64,000 nucleotides of DNA. Origin: Trichomonas tenax. Taxonomy: Eukaryota > Parabasalia > Trichomonadida > Trichomonadidae. Position 1 is the first letter of the stretch; each line of letters starts with the position of its first letter. The position numbers were made by a program, and so were the translations under genes. The stretch is taken from NCBI GenBank assembly GCA_023091735.1, contig JALKBU010000032.1:1-64000 (forward strand). The letters are read 5' to 3'. This document shows, in pieces, positions 33,080-42,195 of this stretch. Under the pieces are notes generated by a model. That model worked only from the letters and a program-made list of their open reading frames with translations. It was not told the origin of the DNA and searched no databases.

Positions 33080-34107
33080 AATCGACGGTTAGAAAAAAAT
33101 TATCTAACGACCAAAAATAAAAGCTTTTCCAACATACGATTATTTTTCATTCAAAAATTTGAATTAAAAACGATTATTATTAAACTAAAATTTTACTAAA
33201 AAGGCAAATCTCAAAGAGATTCGCAGGAAACAGCGTAGCAGCATCGATACTGATGATGGAGGACGTTTTTTGGCGAAAAGGTTAATTATTAGATAAATGA
33301 AATTCGGAAAAAAGAAGATAGGAGTTTTAAAACCTAAAGGTTCTACTGGAAATCGTAGGTCAGAGTCATTTTCGGCTTAGATCTGTGGATTCAAACATTA
33401 GTTATCTCCAAGGAAGGTGATCTTTTCCTCCATTAGCTGATTAGATTTGTGACCTATGAATAAGGTAAATACAATTTTATGTGCTATTTCAGCACATTTT
33501 TGTCAGAATCTAAGCTGAATTTGACACTTCGTTATATTGAATTTAATATTAAATTTTTTATATACTAATCCAGTTCTCAATACGTGGCATATTTCAATGC
33601 TACATTTGGGTCATTATGATATGTGTGCTGAGTTAAAGTTTTGTAGATGCGATTTCGCCTTAAAGTCGGTATTTTATATTCATGAATATTTAGTAATTGA
33701 TCAAATTGATATTACAGATAAGTATTCATTAGTAAAGGATTTGTTATGGATAGCAGCATATAACCATGTAAGTTGTATCAAGGTAAGCATGTATTTCGGT
33801 GTTTTGACTGCATTGAAAATTTCGATATTTTATACACCATGATTAATAATTCCTTTTTCCACGACCTCCATTCATAAATTACAAGGGTGGGATAGGAATT
33901 CACAAATATAAATTTGTACAAAAAAATCATCATAATGTTTGTGATTAACTTATGAGGAACATGAATGTGAACGAAATGATTGTGTTTTTAATATTTTCTT
34001 TATTCATAGTGCCATTTGAACGATTCCAATTAATATGCATTATTTTATTATTAGAAATAAGATTGAAAAGAAGTAAAAATGGGTTAAGTAGGATATAAAG
34101 AACAAAT
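33080..34107. other. intergenic, no gene seen
   Basis: A CGATTATTTTTCATTC/GAATTAAAAACGATTATT inverted motif lies at 33137-33175. The 101-codon plus ORF at 33537-33842 has no recognisable domain and poor bias. Confidence 0.45.
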
Positions 34108-34497
34108 TTACTCAGCGTTGAACTTGGCGACGGCCTTACCACCTTCAGAAACTGCGTGCTTGGCAAGATCGCCTGGAAGAACAAGACGAACAGCTGTCTG
34201 AACTTCGCGGGAACCGAGTGTGTTACGCTCGTTCATATCGACGAGGCGAGCGCCTTCCTGAGCGATTCTCTCGAAGATATCTGTAACGAAGGAGTTCATG
34301 ACCATCATAGCCTTGTTGGAGATACCTATATCTGGGTGGACCTGCTTGAGAACCTTGAAGATGTAGGAAGAGAATGTCTCAGCACGCTTCTTGTGGCGGA
34401 GCTTCTTATCCTGCTTGGCAGCGTTTGCGGCATCGACGCCCTCAACTGCTGGCTTCTTCTCTGTTGGTGTTTTAGAGGCTGGCTTCTTGGAAGACAT
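34108..34497 (-). CDS. histone H2B
   Basis: 129 aa with a basic Lys/Ala/Pro-rich tail (1-35) and the full H2B histone fold: [68 protein letters not shown]. It packs with H2A in the nucleosome. The codon usage is strongly biased, as for a highly expressed gene. It is divergently paired with H2A over a 164-bp shared promoter. An initiator TCATTA (34504-34509, minus) lies seven bases before the ATG. The protein ends KFNAE instead of the animal SAK, a usual protist difference. Confidence 0.97.
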   Translation of the reverse strand: MSSKKPASKTPTEKKPAVEGVDAANAAKQDKKLRHKKRAETFSSYIFKVLKQVHPDIGISNKAMMVMNSFVTDIFERIAQEGARLVDMNERNTLGSREVQTAVRLVLPGDLAKHAVSEGGKAVAKFNAE

Positions 34498-34661
34498 TCT
34501 AAATAATGATTTATCGTCCTGGCGCCAACATTAACAAAAGAATGGATCAAAAAACATGGGGTCTAAAGTGGCATTTTTCAAAAATCTCAAAAATGCCACT
34601 TTACTCCACCATATTTTGGCTGAAAAATTTGGCGGGGTTTTTGTCACCTCATTATTTCGTA
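34498..34661. promoter_or_regulatory. bidirectional H2A/H2B promoter
   Basis: The 164 bp between the divergent histone starts holds an initiator facing each way (34504-34509 minus, 34649-34654 plus), a palindromic TGGCGCCA at 34520-34527, an E2F-like ATTTGGCGGGG at 34627-34637, and an inverted repeat with 14-bp perfect arms (AAAGTGGCATTTTT at 34565-34578 and AAAAATGCCACTTT at 34589-34602). The arrangement is nearly centred between the genes, consistent with shared control. Function of each motif is inferred. Confidence 0.75.
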
Positions 34662-35081
34662 ATGCCAGCTAAGAAGGGTGTTAAGAAGACAGCAACAAAG
34701 ACAGCCGTCGATGGTGAACGCCAGCATCCAAAGACACGTTCATCTCGTGCAGGCCTTCAGTTCCCAGTCGGTCGTCTTCACAGATTCCTCCGTGAGGGCC
34801 GTTATGGTGAGCGTGTCGGTGCCGGTGCTCCAGTCTTCATGGCCGCCGTCCTCGAATATCTTACAGTCGAAGTCCTCGAACTTGCAGGTAATGCTGCTCG
34901 TGATAACAAGAAGACACGTATTTCTCCACGCCACATCATGCTCGCGGTCCGCAACGATGAAGAACTTAACCAGCTCCTCTCCAACATCACAATCGCTTCC
35001 GCTGGTGTCGTTCCACACATCCACAAGGTCCTCCTCGGCAATCCAAAGAAGGGCAAGGATGCCTCCCAGACGCAGGAATAA
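34662..35081 (+). CDS. histone H2A (SQ-containing C-terminus)
   Basis: 139 aa from the ATG at 34662, chosen because TCATTA (34649-34654) is eight bases upstream; the longer frame from 34506 runs through the promoter. The fold is typical: [20 protein letters not shown], the acidic-patch region [18 protein letters not shown], then [16 protein letters not shown]. The N-terminus is MPAKKG, not the SGRGK of most eukaryotes. The C-terminus ends KDASQTQE, carrying an SQ and a TQ dipeptide close to the end, like the ATM/ATR site of yeast H2A and H2A.X, but not in the strict SQ[E/D]-hydrophobic form. Strong codon bias. Confidence 0.97.
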   Translation: MPAKKGVKKTATKTAVDGERQHPKTRSSRAGLQFPVGRLHRFLREGRYGERVGAGAPVFMAAVLEYLTVEVLELAGNAARDNKKTRISPRHIMLAVRNDEELNQLLSNITIASAGVVPHIHKVLLGNPKKGKDASQTQE

Positions 35082-35771
35082 ATCTGTTTTTCATGCTTTT
35101 ACAAACTTTACCTTTCATATTTTTTATTTCTTCACTAATTGATATAAATCTTTCATTTCAATCCTATATAGTCTATTCTGTATATAACAACCATAAGAGG
35201 TAAAGCTTTTGTTATTAAACATACCATATAGCATTGAATTTTAGGTAAATTTGAATATATTTTCATTAATAGAGGTTTTTTGAAGCAAATTATGCTACAT
35301 TTTTTTAGATTTCTATTATCGATTGTAATGTGTTAGTTTGATTTTTGAAAAATTCGTGTTTAGATATTAATTCCAGAGATTTTAAACAAATTTGCTTTAA
35401 TTTGTTCTAGTTTGAAAATCTTTGATATTTTCAAAGTATGATTCAGACATTGAAAGTGTAACATATCCCTAAAAAGCATTACAGAAATTCATAGTTTTAA
35501 AGTAAAAATGTATATAAGCTAATAAAAACTCGATATTCAATTTTTATTTCGAACTGTGTTCAGTATTTCAGTAAATTTTAAACACAGCAGAATTTGAATC
35601 GTAGAGGTTAATAATTTTCTCCTTAAAATGTGGTGATTTTTTGAATTTTGAAAATCAAAATATAGTATTTCTTGACGAAAGGTCGTAAAATCGGGGTATT
35701 AGGAGAAGGATGAAGAAAAAACAAACTTTTAAGTCTATTTTCGCTGTTTGAGAATTTGTAGAAAAAATCGT
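35082..35771. other. intergenic, convergent genes
   Basis: AT-rich; nothing recognised. Confidence 0.5.
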
Positions 35772-36952
35772 TCATCTTTGAAGAAATTCGTCGATTAAAG
35801 GCTGATGAGGGCCAAATCTCATCTTAGAGAGAAATCCTCGAAGAGTTGTTGCTCCTATTCGTAATTCTAATTCAATGTTTGTCGAAAAAATGTATTGAAG
35901 AACTTTCGCGTTAATCATTGATTTGTCAACGAGATATTCTAAAAGAGGCAGACTTCCATCATTAAGAACATCATTGAAAGAAAGTTCAGCTCTATTCAAT
36001 ATACGTAGAGTTTCTATCATATCATTGACTTGATTCTCATCTGAATGTCGAAATCTTAAAGCAAAAGAAATCGCTGTTTCACCCCAATTTGTTTTTGCTT
36101 TAACTTGAGCTTCATGCTCAATAACGAAGGATACAAGCTTAGGTATGCATGTTTGGCTTGCCCAGTGTATAACATTTGAGCCACCAGCACCTATAACTTT
36201 AAGTGAAGCTTTGCCTACATTAACGAGTTTTTCAACAAATTCATAATTTCTCGCTTGACATGCGAGACTTAGTGCACAAATACCATTCGGAGAAAGTGCA
36301 TCTATATTACTGTTATTGTTATATCGATTTAAGTCGGATAAAAGGATATCAATGGCTTCATCCATTTTGTTGGCAATTGCCATCATCAGTGAAGTTTTTC
36401 ATGTTTTTCGATGTTGAAGATGAACATTCGTATTTAAGCAGTGTCTTGAATATTTCAGTATTTCCACACCGCAAAGCTTCCCTTGCAGGTGTTATGTCTT
36501 TGTTCGATGTATAAATCACGTTATAATGTATCAATGTGTTGATAATATCAATGTTATTGAAGCGTGAAGCGAGAAAAAGAGGTGAAAGATATGAATCTTG
36601 TGGGCAATAATTTATGTCCGCACCTAAGTGTATAAGGTAAACAATAGCATCTAAAGCTTCACCAAGTATTGCAAAATGAAGTGGAGAAAATCCGTCGGTA
36701 GATTTTGAATTTGGTGAAATTCCTTTGTTAAACAAGTACAATATACACTCTGTAGAGTTGAAATATGCGCAAATATGGATTGCAGAAAGATGATATAATA
36801 TAATCGATTCATCTTCAACTCCTCCTTTAGGAATAATCAACGAATTTTTTTGTCAAAAGTTCTTCACCGTGCTTTTCACAAAAATGGTAAAGTTCGTGAA
36901 TGTCGTTTGCTATCAAAATATCGCGTAATTTTGATTCTACTTCATTCATCAT
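35772..36952 (-). pseudogene. ankyrin-repeat gene with two single-base frameshifts
   Basis: Three consecutive minus-strand frames make one ~394-codon ankyrin protein. The first runs from ATG 36952 (NEVESKLRDILIANDIHEL) to a break at a seven-A run near 36845. The second is 36358-36838 with repeats such as DGFSPLHFAILGEALDAIVYLI and LSPLFLASRFNNIDIINTLI. The third is 35772-36386 with NVIHWASQTCIPKLVSFVIE and WGETAISFALRF. Each junction is explained by one extra base (the A-run, and a TTC near 36393). Otherwise the sequence is well conserved, with no internal stops, so it is either a very young pseudogene, a sequencing error, or a frameshifted allele. Ankyrin repeats mediate protein binding. Confidence 0.75.
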
Positions 36953-37271
36953 TGTCACTTTTTGAAAATCTTTAATCGAAGTTTATGACCTCAAACATCC
37001 AAAATCTAGCTTTGAACTCTTAAGCCTATATTAATTTCTTTATATACTTTCATATACTAAAACAGTTCATTAAAAACTGCAAAATATTAATCTGATGACC
37101 AAATTCACAAACTTTATCAATAACATCATGTTTCCATTTATAACAGTCAATTATATAAATAATCAACATGCTTATCTATATGCATGTCAAAGAGATATCT
37201 CTTGATATTGAATATAGAAAGAGTTATGATAATAAAACATTGCTCAATGAATAAGGTTAATTATTTTGCTT
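36953..37271. other. intergenic between divergent ankyrin genes
   Basis: 319 bp of AT-rich DNA; no clear initiator recognised for either gene. Confidence 0.45.
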
Positions 37272-38966
37272 ATGAAGTTGAATGATGTTAGAAATCGATG
37301 TTTTAAACAAGCGAATATTCAAAAAGCACTTATAAATATGCGAGAAAGTGATATAGATTCAACTGTTGAAGAATTTTCGAAGCTTCATCCTTGGTTTTCT
37401 AAATTTATTGCAAATCAAATTTATTTTATTTCGTATATTAGACCATTAGAGCACGAAAAATACGCAGAATTATACTCAAGATTGTATTATATAGAATCTT
37501 TCTCGCAAAATCTCAAAGAAAAAGCGTTAAAAAATCTAAATCTACCATTCACAAGACATTTATTCGAAAGAAACGTAGTGAACATTGATGAAATCATTGC
37601 AGATAATGATGCAAACGAAATTTACGCTGATGTTATCCCTGATTATTATTCATTTTTAATCTCAGATCCATCAAAAATTTCAAATTATTTAGTAACAAAA
37701 CAATGGATTTACGATGGATTCCACAAAGATACCATAGAACATGCTATTAAATTTGATGATCTTGATAATTTTATTGAATTTTACGCTGACACAGAGTTTG
37801 ACATAAATAAGTTTGCTAGAAAAGGAAGGTTCGAAGTATATTTACCAATGATACAAGGACTGTTTGATTATATTAGTTTAGCAGCGTATTATGGATCTGT
37901 TAATGTTTTTAAGTTCCTGATTGGAAATGGAGTTAAACTAACACAATACACGCTTAGATTTGCGATATCAAGCGGTTCTGTAGAGTTAGTGAGACTGTGT
38001 CTACAAAATGGAACAGAAATGACAACAATCGATGCAAAAATTGCTGCAACATATCACAGATATGATATTATGGAATGGGCGAAATCAAATTATCATTACC
38101 ACTTCACAGATTGCTACAATCTTGAAACTCTTCTCTATATAACAGACAAGCCATTGATGGAATGTCTATTATGTGATTTGATTGAAATGCAGTTCTACGA
38201 TTTTGCTCGCTTGTTTATTTTGAGAGATTGCGAGATTAATTTTTGCAGAAATTTGGAAACGCCTTTGAGCCTCGCTGTTAAGGGTGATGATTATAAGTTT
38301 GTTGAGTTCTTATTAGAAAAGGGAGCAATTTGCTGTTTAGCAAGTGATGAGAGACCGAGATATCCTGTGTTTCAATGTTCGAGCTTTAGAATGTTCCAGT
38401 TAGTTAGGGAAAAATGGTTTGATACAAAAACTGTTTTCGCTGATAGACAAAGCGCTTTCACGCAATTAATAGCATATTCAGATGATAAGACAATAGATTA
38501 TATTATTGAACAAAAGTTTAAACCAATACAAAGAGATTTACGTTTCGCAATAGCAAGGGGAAATTTGAAATTGGCGAAGTATTTTCATGATGAATGCAAA
38601 CTTACACTTGGACCAGCTTATCTTTTGCTAGCATTTACTCATGGATATACTGATATAGTAGATTATATATTATCACAAGGAATATCAACAAGTCCATTCG
38701 GTGTTCCTAGAAAAGCAATTAAATCAATACGAGAAATTTGCAAGAAACATGGACTTGAATTTAAATTCTCATCAAATGAAGTCAACAGATATTGCATCAA
38801 GTATATGTACGATCAAGATCAATCATTCAAGCTATCTTCTCACTCATTCTGCGAGAATTTTGATGATTTATTATGCTATTATGAGCATCGAGATCTCAGC
38901 TGCCAAAATATCAAAGGCCTCGATTTCGAGATGGTTTCATCATTAAGAAAAGCCTTTTTGAAATAA
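37272..38966 (+). CDS. ankyrin-repeat protein, DUF3447-like
   Basis: 564 aa from ATG 37272. The N-terminal ~150 residues are helical (FSKLHPWFSKFIANQIYF is typical of trichomonad ankyrin proteins). Degenerate ankyrin repeats follow: YISLAAYYGSVNVFKFLIGN, LRFAISSGSVELVRLCLQNG, TPLSLAVKGDDYKFVEFLLEKG, LRFAIARGNLKLAKYFHDEC, LLLAFTHGYTDIVDYILSQG. There is no signal or membrane segment. The family is hugely expanded in T. vaginalis, and specific partners are unknown. It is divergent from the frameshifted ankyrin gene at 35772-36952 but not a close copy. The frame is intact with ordinary codon use, so it is likely functional. Confidence 0.85.
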   Translation: MKLNDVRNRCFKQANIQKALINMRESDIDSTVEEFSKLHPWFSKFIANQIYFISYIRPLEHEKYAELYSRLYYIESFSQNLKEKALKNLNLPFTRHLFERNVVNIDEIIADNDANEIYADVIPDYYSFLISDPSKISNYLVTKQWIYDGFHKDTIEHAIKFDDLDNFIEFYADTEFDINKFARKGRFEVYLPMIQGLFDYISLAAYYGSVNVFKFLIGNGVKLTQYTLRFAISSGSVELVRLCLQNGTEMTTIDAKIAATYHRYDIMEWAKSNYHYHFTDCYNLETLLYITDKPLMECLLCDLIEMQFYDFARLFILRDCEINFCRNLETPLSLAVKGDDYKFVEFLLEKGAICCLASDERPRYPVFQCSSFRMFQLVREKWFDTKTVFADRQSAFTQLIAYSDDKTIDYIIEQKFKPIQRDLRFAIARGNLKLAKYFHDECKLTLGPAYLLLAFTHGYTDIVDYILSQGISTSPFGVPRKAIKSIREICKKHGLEFKFSSNEVNRYCIKYMYDQDQSFKLSSHSFCENFDDLLCYYEHRDLSCQNIKGLDFEMVSSLRKAFLK

Positions 38967-39241
38967 ATATAGTGAGAGTTTTTAGTTCATATATAATTCT
39001 TTCTTGCGTTCTTCAGTATTACATATGTTTGCTATATCTATTCCAAGATATATATGAAAATCTTATTTAACGATTTTTGGAGGAGATTTAATATAAGTTT
39101 GTAATGAAATTTGTGAGCTATAATATTAAAGCATTTTGAAAATAAAAAATGATTTTTAATATTTTCTGACATTTACAGGACAAAATTATTTTACACGTCA
39201 ATTTCCGGATGTAAAATATTTTTGACGATCATTGTCACATT
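38967..39241. other. short intergenic
   Basis: AT-rich; ends at the initiator of the 54-aa gene. Confidence 0.4.
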
Positions 39242-39251
39242 TCATTAATTT

Positions 39252-39416
39252 ATGGGTCTATTCGACTTCTTGGGAATTTCCGACTCTCTCGGTTGGCTCA
39301 TATTCATTCTGATCATGATTCACATCATTGTTGGCGTTTCTATCTTCATTTACCTTGGAAATCAAGACCAGAGATTGAGATCAAAGAAACGCAAACACTA
39401 TACTAAAATAAAATAA
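39252..39416 (+). CDS. 54-aa single-pass membrane protein
   Basis: A short gene with strong support: TCATTA (39242-39247) lies only four bases before the ATG, and GC and codon bias rise exactly over the ORF. The protein begins MGLFDFLGISDSLGW, has one membrane helix at about residues 16-36 (LIFILIMIHIIVGVSIFIYL) and ends in a very basic tail rich in Arg and Lys after GNQDQR. The positive-inside rule puts the tail in the cytosol. It resembles small integral membrane proteins in layout, but no family is recognised. A stop codon TAA sits inside an AATAAAATAA run. Confidence 0.75.
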   Translation: MGLFDFLGISDSLGWLIFILIMIHIIVGVSIFIYLGNQDQRLRSKKRKHYTKIK

Positions 39417-39537
39417 CACAAACACACTCTCTATATAAATTACTATCTCTAAAACATTAATTCTGTTTCATAATAATTCTATCTGAATAATTCTAATCTT
39501 TATTTTATAGTATAAATATAATCAAATATAAAAAATC

Positions 39538-40212
39538 TTACTGCTTCTTGATGAGTGGCTTCCAAAGGACCTGGTAATACGATTCTACGCCTTCAACTGG
39601 ATCAATCATCTCTGGTGATGATGGATGTGGGCGGTAGTTGAGGTTGTGGAAGAACTTGACTGAGCCACCGTTCTCCTTGAAAAGTGTGCACATGACCAAC
39701 TCAACTTTGTGCTTGAGAGCGATAAACTCGCAAGCTTGTGTAAGCCATTTGCCAAGACCCTTGTTTCTGAACTCTTCCTTGATGTGAATTTCGTAGAAGT
39801 AGAGCAAGTACTCGTTCTGATCGAATTCAAAGCGGAAATGAACAAAACCAACAGCCTTATCACCATTACAAGCGATGAGGTATCTGGCTCTGTCCTCGAA
39901 AAGCTCTGTTCTCTTGATGTGGTCGTCCCAGCCGTTTGACTTATCGTAATAATTAAACATGCACGTCTTTGTGAGATCGAAAATCCAATCTTTGAGTTCC
40001 TCTGGTGCATGCTTCATTGATTTGATTGTGATATCAAGTCCGTTCTTATTATATTTCTTGAACATTGGTATAATTTCGAGTAAATCTTCGATTTCTTCAG
40101 CTTCACGCATAGCACGGCGCTTGGCGTTGATAGCCTCTGTCTCCTGCTTAGCCTTGAGCTTTTTGAGCTGTGATTTAGTGAGATTTTGATTCTGATTCGA
40201 CATTTGTAACAT
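39538..40212 (-). CDS. N-alpha-acetyltransferase 40 (NatD)-like GNAT
   Basis: 224 aa. A Lys-rich N-terminal helix (LTKSQLKKLKAKQE) precedes FKKYNKNGLDITI, the WIFDLTKTCMFNYYD helix, RYLIACNGDKAVGFVHFRFE, YFYEIHIKEEFRNKGLGKWL with the acetyl-CoA loop R149-x-x-G-x-G154, and a C-terminal KENGGSVKFFHNLNYRPHPSSPE. This order matches NAA40/Nat4, which acetylates the N-termini of histones H4 and H2A at SGRGK-type sequences. The neighbouring H2A starts MPAKKG and would not be a classical substrate, so H4 is the more likely target. The second ATG (MSNQNQ, residue 4) could be the true start. Confidence 0.85.
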   Translation of the reverse strand: MLQMSNQNQNLTKSQLKKLKAKQETEAINAKRRAMREAEEIEDLLEIIPMFKKYNKNGLDITIKSMKHAPEELKDWIFDLTKTCMFNYYDKSNGWDDHIKRTELFEDRARYLIACNGDKAVGFVHFRFEFDQNEYLLYFYEIHIKEEFRNKGLGKWLTQACEFIALKHKVELVMCTLFKENGGSVKFFHNLNYRPHPSSPEMIDPVEGVESYYQVLWKPLIKKQ

Positions 40213-40304
40213 TTTTGAGCACTTTTGTCCTAAAACCTCCTAAATTTACATGACAAAATATGACATATAATTTCATTTTTTTGACTCGATGACATATTTT
40301 TGGT
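40213..40304. promoter_or_regulatory. 92-bp divergent promoter
   Basis: The spacer between the NAA40-like gene and the 405-aa gene includes an initiator TCATTT at 40273-40278, 27 bases upstream of the plus-strand ATG. Confidence 0.5.
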
Positions 40305-41522
40305 ATGGAAATTTATTTACCATATCTAAAGGAAGACGGACGTTCAAAATTACAAACTGATCTTCAGGAGGCCTCAGAACCTCTTGAATTCATCAGCAAA
40401 CTCTCTACATTGGAATATATCGATCAAAAAGAGTTAGGACCATTTTATCAAATAATGAATTCGATTAATAGGAATCCAACTGACATATTTTCAGATATAC
40501 TACGCGAGAAAATGACAGAATTTAAACAAAAAATACCAACAATGAATGGAGATGAGCTCAGAACTCTTATTAAAGAGTTAGAACCATTTTCAGACATCGA
40601 GGAGTTCCAAGATCTCCTTAAAGTTGTCGTTGCAAGTGCTCCCAAGATGCCACAAATCAGCTCTTTGCCAGATGCAGTCAAAAAAGATTTATCACCGAAA
40701 GAAAAAGCAGATATGTTCATCCGTGATATACCAAAGTTCACAGAATGGATCGATTCACTGTTTTCTACTGCAATGATCGATTTTGCCAATGATGATTTTG
40801 GATATCACGATCTCTTTAAGGAAATCGCACCAATAGTATTCCAGAAGCGTAAATTAGCTGTTATGACAAACGAATATTGCGAAAAGAACTTTGAACTCAC
40901 TCATCATCCAATTTATGTTATGATTCGATTTTACATGGCTTTATTTAACTCACCAATAGCACAAATCGATTTTGCTAGGCCTCTAGCATTGATTGTTTAT
41001 GGTTCTTTTCATGGCGTCAAAATTAATATCCAAATAATGAAAGAAGCAGCACTTCTTGCAGGAAAAGATCTTTCACACTTGATTTTCTCTGCACCGCAGG
41101 TTATTCAGACAGGAAAAGTCCAATATTATGGAGAGTTCTTTGGTGCAACGCATAATGAAATTAAAGAATTCATTACAGACCTTCCAAAGGCATTTGATTA
41201 CATGCTGACAAAGATGTCGAACAACAGTTTGTTCTGCAGAGTTGCCACCATGGCAATGATTCAAGGAGCCACTTTGCACGAGAATTATATCAGATATATC
41301 AGTATTTCGGAACCACAGACAGATCTCGGCTTAATTATGACCAGAAACTATAAGAAAGAGTATGATCCCATTTTACTGCAATGGGCGCAAAAGAATTCTT
41401 GGATTTATATCGATTATTTAACAAGAATCAAAGCATGTGGATTGGAAATGCCCTCATTCGATATAAAACCCGAATTAACTCCTCAACAACAGACAATTGT
41501 TCAAGTTTTGTTGTTATTATAA
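40305..41522 (+). CDS. hypothetical 405-aa helical protein
   Basis: Intact ORF with an initiator 27 bases upstream and coding-like composition. The protein is almost entirely helical, acidic in its first third (SKLQTDLQEASEPLEFISKL, RTLIKELEPFSDIEEFQDLL) and more hydrophobic later (IYVMIRFYMALFNSPIAQID, RPLALIVYGSFHGVKI). No signal peptide or clear membrane helix. It may be an alpha-solenoid scaffold; NELF-B-like proteins came to mind on general layout but no motif supports it. Divergent from NAA40-like, so possibly co-expressed. Function unknown. Confidence 0.75.
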   Translation: MEIYLPYLKEDGRSKLQTDLQEASEPLEFISKLSTLEYIDQKELGPFYQIMNSINRNPTDIFSDILREKMTEFKQKIPTMNGDELRTLIKELEPFSDIEEFQDLLKVVVASAPKMPQISSLPDAVKKDLSPKEKADMFIRDIPKFTEWIDSLFSTAMIDFANDDFGYHDLFKEIAPIVFQKRKLAVMTNEYCEKNFELTHHPIYVMIRFYMALFNSPIAQIDFARPLALIVYGSFHGVKINIQIMKEAALLAGKDLSHLIFSAPQVIQTGKVQYYGEFFGATHNEIKEFITDLPKAFDYMLTKMSNNSLFCRVATMAMIQGATLHENYIRYISISEPQTDLGLIMTRNYKKEYDPILLQWAQKNSWIYIDYLTRIKACGLEMPSFDIKPELTPQQQTIVQVLLLL

Positions 41523-42182
41523 TTATATTTTCCTAACAACTCAAGGTTCTCATAGATTTAGTGAGATCAGACTTTGTTTCTTTTGTTGTTAGCTTTTCAT
41601 TCTTATATTATTTTTTTTTATATTTATATTATAAACTTGTTGCTGTATATTACCTAACCAAGAATCTCTTATTTCATCTATTTCTATAGTTATATTTCAG
41701 AATTTGAAATTTTATAATTATGAATTTCGATTGAGTGATCAACCACAAAAATTTACCATAAACATATATGTAAGGATGCTAAAGTTAAGTAGTACAAAGA
41801 TAATTTTAAATTGATAAGCAATTGTTCAATTTCATCGAACAACAAAATGAGATCGATTAAGAAAATGGCCATAAAGTAACCAAATTTTTAACCTAAATAG
41901 CCTTGTTATGCATCAAAAAATCACCAAAATACTTTCAAAATTTTCGTTCACGCTTCCACGGCTTTGGACTAATGTTCATTTTTAGGGCCATTTATCAACT
42001 CCAAAATGTCAAAACTCCAGTTTTTAGGTTCATATTTTGATCACAAAAATAATCAAAAAACAAAGCGTCAAATAGTCATAAAATCACATATAGATTATAT
42101 ATTTCAACTTAAAATAGAAAATTTTGTATAAATGGCCGAACATTTGTGTAAATTGACAAAATTTTTATATCTATCGTTCAAT
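41523..42182. other. intergenic
   Basis: AT-rich spacer, no gene recognised; ends at the TCATTT initiator 42183-42188. Confidence 0.5.
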
Positions 42183-42195
42183 TCATTTTTTATAA

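Noticed and set aside
33537..33842. 101-codon plus ORF
   Set aside because: No domain, poor codon bias and no initiator.
34506..34661. N-terminal extension of H2A from an ATG at 34506
   Set aside because: The extension runs through the histone promoter palindrome and initiator; the H2A body begins at 34662.
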